From positions 372,001 to 436,000 of the forward strand of contig NZ_CP107845.1 of the NCBI RefSeq assembly GCF_041431415.1: DNA of 64,000 nt, given 5' to 3'. Origin of the DNA: Streptomyces sp. NBC_00513 (GTDB taxonomy: Bacteria > Actinomycetota > Actinomycetes > Streptomycetales > Streptomycetaceae). A program made the translations under genes and the position numbers. Shown one piece after another: positions 61,820 to 64,000 of this stretch (its first letter is position 1; every line of letters starts with the position of its first letter). The notes under the pieces are model-generated. The model did no database searches, was not told the origin of the DNA, and saw only the letters and a program-made list of their open reading frames with translations.

Positions 61820-62011
61820 CTACCCCGAGCCGCTACGCACCACAGCCCGCACGGATCCCATCCGCTCTCGGCCACCACCGCCCTGGACGCATATCTGACG
61901 AAACGACTCGCCCAAACCGCCATGACGGCCGAACACCAGGCGGAGTTGACGACGCCGGCCGCCGAGGTGATCGCCGACGAGGTCCTGCGCTACTTCGCCG
62001 AGGGACTGTAA
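61820..62011 (+). pseudogene. Fragment of an unknown gene interrupted by IS256
   Basis: A forward frame reads ATTALDAYLTKRLAQTAMTA then EHQAELTTPAAEVIADEVLR and YFAEGL, where it meets the left end of an IS256-type element (GGGACTGTAAAAGAAACGGTG at about 62003). It is a helical protein tail of unknown family; the remainder is not seen on the other side of the element. Confidence 0.45.
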
Positions 62012-62425
62012 AAGAAACGGTGTAACTCCGATCATGGAGGATTGCACCTGTGACCAGCGAGAACATAGCCACACCGCCCGAGGCCGCGTCAGCGGGCGTG
62101 GATGACCGGTTCCTGAACGAGCTCGTGGCTCGGTCTCAAGCCGAGGGCTTGCAACTGACGGGCGAGGGCGGCCTGCTCCCGCAGCTGACGAAGCGGTTGC
62201 CGGAGTCCGCTCTGGAGGGCGAGATGACGGATCATCTCGGCTATGACCGGCACGATCCGGCGGGCAAGAACGGCGGCAACTCCAGGAACGGCAAACGGTC
62301 CAAGACGGTCGTCACGGACGTCGGCCCGGTTGAGATCGACGTGCCGCGGGACCGCGAGGGCGCCTTCGAGCCGCAGATCGTCAAGAAGCGCCAGCGCCGG
62401 CTTAGACGTCGTTACTTGGAGCTCG
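62003..62425 (+). pseudogene. IS256-family transposase, N-terminal part
   Basis: The left end GGGACTGTAAAAGAAACGGT is followed by a GTG-initiated frame at 62050: DRFLNELVARSQAEGLQLTG, EGGLLPQLTKRLPESALEGE, MTDHLGYDRHDPAGKNGGNS and VGPVEIDVPRDREGAFEPQI then VKKRQRRL. This is the N-terminal region of IS256 (Mutator-type) transposases. It is broken near 62410 by the start of another, IS5-type, transposase and the rest is absent from this window. Confidence 0.82.
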
Positions 62426-62429
62426 TAAC

Positions 62430-63066
62430 AGGATCTTGGTGAGATGTCCTGGTCAGCCGTGACCGGTGCGGCGATTCGGCCGTTCGGGATGGTGTGAGTA
62501 CTCGGCCGTGGATCGTGAACGACGACTTGTGGGCATTGATCGATCCGCTGCTGCCGCCATGGCCGGAAAGGTCACCAGGGCCGCGTCCGGTAGCTGACCG
62601 GCTGTGTCTGCAAGGCATCTTGTACGTGCTCTGCAACGACATCGCCTGGCAACTCCTGCCGATGGAGCTGGGGTTCGGCTCAGGACAGACCTGCCGGCGG
62701 TGGTTGGAGCGGTGGCAGCAGGCGGGCGTCTTCGACCAGCTGCACCGCATCCTGCTCGCCGAACTGAACGCAGCCGGCCGGCTCGACTGGTCCAGGGCCT
62801 GCGTGGACGGCTCCCACATTCGGGCGAAAAAGGGGGAGCCGACACCGGCCCGTCGCCGGTCGACCGGCGGAAGACAGGCAGCAAACACCACCTGATCCGC
62901 GACGGACGTGGCACCCCGCTGAAAGTCATCACGACCGCGGCCAACGTCACCGACGTCACCCAAACCCTCGCCCCGGCGACGGCATCCCACCCGTCGCCGG
63001 CCGCCCCGGACGACCCCGAAGGCGTCCGGAAGCCCTGCTCGGCGACAAGGGCTACGACTCCAACCC
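62430..63066 (+). pseudogene. IS5-family transposase remnant inside the IS256 element
   Basis: From a GTG at 62494 the frame reads STRPWIVNDDLWALIDPLLP, CLQGILYVLCNDIAWQLLPM and SRACVDGSHIRAKKG; at an A5-G5 run near 62827-62836 homology passes to another frame (ADTGPSPVDRRKTGSKHHLI, RDGRGTPLKVITTAANVTDV), and again later (EALLGDKGYDSNPNR). It stops short of the last third of the transposase. The A5-G5 shift may be programmed as in related elements, but the later shift and truncation show it is dead. Confidence 0.75.
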
Positions 63067-63492
63067 CAACCGGCGGACACCGAGGTGGCCCGGTGGCAAA
63101 CGATCGCCTTGATCCGACGGACCTGGGCGCGACCGCTCCGGCCATTGCCGATCACCCCGTTGGGGATGTCCATGTCGGTGCCGGTACCTGCGATGACAGC
63201 CATGTGGCTGGACTTCTCTTGTTTCACGAGTTTCTTGTCCTTGGTGTGCACCCGTCCATGAACAGCCCGGGTTTCCCTTCTGTCGTCGAATCCTAGGAAT
63301 GCCGACACCGCACGTACTTGAACCTCCGCGACGTTCGTTCGGAACCTCAGCGCCATACGGGTGGCGAGTGGCTGTGTAGGTGAGTTTCGGGTTCTGGCTC
63401 ACCTTCCGTGGAGGGCTGACGGAGTGTGATGTCAGTGCTGTGTGGTGGGATGGCCGGACTCTGCTGCCGTGGCCTGCTGGGAGTCCGCCTTG
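63067..63492. other. About 430 bases without a supportable gene
   Basis: The sequence after the IS5 truncation has open frames on both strands (reverse: DRRETRAVHGRVHTKDKKLV) that I do not recognise. No inverted repeat end was found for either element. Confidence 0.35.
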
Positions 63493-63768
63493 ATGCCTGT
63501 GTACTCGTCTCTGACTCACGCCCTGGCCGAGGGTTTGGTCGATGTCCTGTGGTTCATTGAGGGCACTGAAGACGAGCAGATGGATCCGGACGACGCCGTC
63601 AAGGTCATGGAAGGCGTCGCCCACCTGGTCAGCATGCTGTCGAGCGACCAGCGGAACGAGTTGATCGAACTGCTTGGAACCATGGTCGAAGCCGAGTCTG
63701 ACCCGGCACGGCGCGAGTTCCTGGAAGGGTTCCCGGAGGGCTTCGGGCTCCTTGCAGATGGGGTCTGA
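63493..63768 (+). CDS. Small acidic hypothetical protein, 91 aa
   Basis: The ATG at 63493 follows GGGAG. The product reads MPVYSSLTHALAEGLVDVLW then FIEGTEDEQMDPDDAVKVME, GVAHLVSMLSSDQRNELIEL and LGTMVEAESDPARREFLEGF. It is helical and acidic with no membrane segment and resembles conserved actinobacterial hypotheticals I cannot name. It lies directly before an ISL3 transposase on the other strand. Confidence 0.6.
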   Translation: MPVYSSLTHALAEGLVDVLWFIEGTEDEQMDPDDAVKVMEGVAHLVSMLSSDQRNELIELLGTMVEAESDPARREFLEGFPEGFGLLADGV

Positions 63769-63776
63769 CCTGTGCT

Positions 63777-64000
63777 TCACGAGTGGAGCAGGACACGCTC
63801 GCGGAGAAGGGCGAAGCCGACCCGGCCGAACATCTGACGTTTGAGCATCTTGATTCGGTTGACCTGGCCTTCGACGACGCCTGAGCTCCAGGGCAGGGTG
63901 AGGCCCGCGATGACCGCATCGCGGTCACGATCGATACCCGCAGCAAGCGTGTGGGGGCCAGGCAGATCGTCTTGCCGGACGGCACCGAGCCACTGCGGCA
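63777..64000 (-). CDS. ISL3-family transposase, C-terminal part (continues beyond the window)
   Basis: The reverse strand from the window end reads LPQWLGAVRQDDLPGPHTLA, AVIAGLTLPWSSGVVEGQVN and RIKMLKRQMFGRVGFALLRE to the TGA at 63777-63779. The segment WSSGVVEGxVNRIKxLKRQMFGRAGFxLLRxRVL is the diagnostic C-terminus of ISL3 transposases with the catalytic Glu. The remainder lies outside, so completeness cannot be judged. Confidence 0.88.
   Translation of the reverse strand, partial: PQWLGAVRQDDLPGPHTLAAGIDRDRDAVIAGLTLPWSSGVVEGQVNRIKMLKRQMFGRVGFALLRERVLLHS

Noticed and set aside
1..64000. tRNA, rRNA genes, biosynthetic core enzymes, replication origin
   Set aside because: I looked for tRNA T-loop patterns, PKS/NRPS motifs and iteron clusters and saw none; a tool search could still find some.

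Overview
The window is high-GC actinobacterial DNA, and everything recognisable points to Streptomyces or a close relative. Third codon positions are strongly G/C, GTG starts are frequent, and the families present are typical of that genus (DUF6879 next to an XRE regulator, DUF5958, DUF6585, GlxA-type and Rrf2 regulators, a PASTA-less Ser/Thr kinase, a SpoIIE-type phosphatase, calerythrin-like EF-hands, SUKH). I saw no tRNA, rRNA, CRISPR array, core biosynthetic synthase or replication origin. The mix of self-contained accessory genes and many broken mobile elements suggests a chromosome arm or other plastic region; this is inference.

Layout. 0-9 kb is a graveyard: a transposase tail, a Tn3 scrap fused to an XRE scrap, a chagasin/DUF6879 chimera, then an intact divergent methyltransferase/HxlR pair, a SUKH protein, a frameshifted IS5 element and remnants of HNH and ISAzo13 genes. 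9.8-20.3 kb is mostly intact: an NfeD/SPFH pair, a receptor Ser/Thr kinase, a GNAT, a DUF1059 protein, a UvrA paralogue and a DUF6585 membrane protein. 20.6-22.2 kb holds a chimeric IS5/DNA-ligase scrap and a UppS tail. 22.2-31.6 kb carries an MpaB oxygenase fused to calerythrin-like EF-hands, a broken repeat protein, two GNATs, a GAP-family membrane protein, an Rrf2/MFS pair with matching operators and a HIT protein. 32.7-38.7 kb has a GlxA regulator with an MBL hydrolase, an SDR/SnoaL-like operon divergent from MarR, and a secreted HEXXH-ricin protein. 39-41 kb has an intact IS5 element with inverted repeats and target duplication, then fragments of a tyrosine recombinase, DUF5958, IS701 and an orphan antitoxin. 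41.3-49.9 kb has two drug-efflux-type MFS pumps, an OmpA/lipoprotein pair, a SpoIIE phosphatase and a MerR regulator. 49.9-50.6 kb is a non-coding region with internal repeats. 51.9-61.6 kb has TetR/hydrolase, rhomboid-like, PI-PLC pseudogene, TetR/quinone oxidoreductase and EthD/SnoaL/MarR modules. 62-64 kb ends with nested IS256/IS5 and an ISL3 transposase cut by the window end.

How it works together. The recurring theme is small, locally regulated detoxification or tailoring modules, each with a transcription factor beside its target and a visible palindrome between them: HxlR/methyltransferase, Rrf2/MFS, MarR/SDR-SnoaL, TetR/alpha-beta hydrolase, TetR/quinone oxidoreductase and MarR/EthD-SnoaL. 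Between them lie truncated genes whose breakpoints fall at insertion-sequence scraps or short tandem repeats. The most unusual single gene is the MpaB-EF-hand fusion at 22.2-23.7 kb. I do not see one clearly new multi-gene system.
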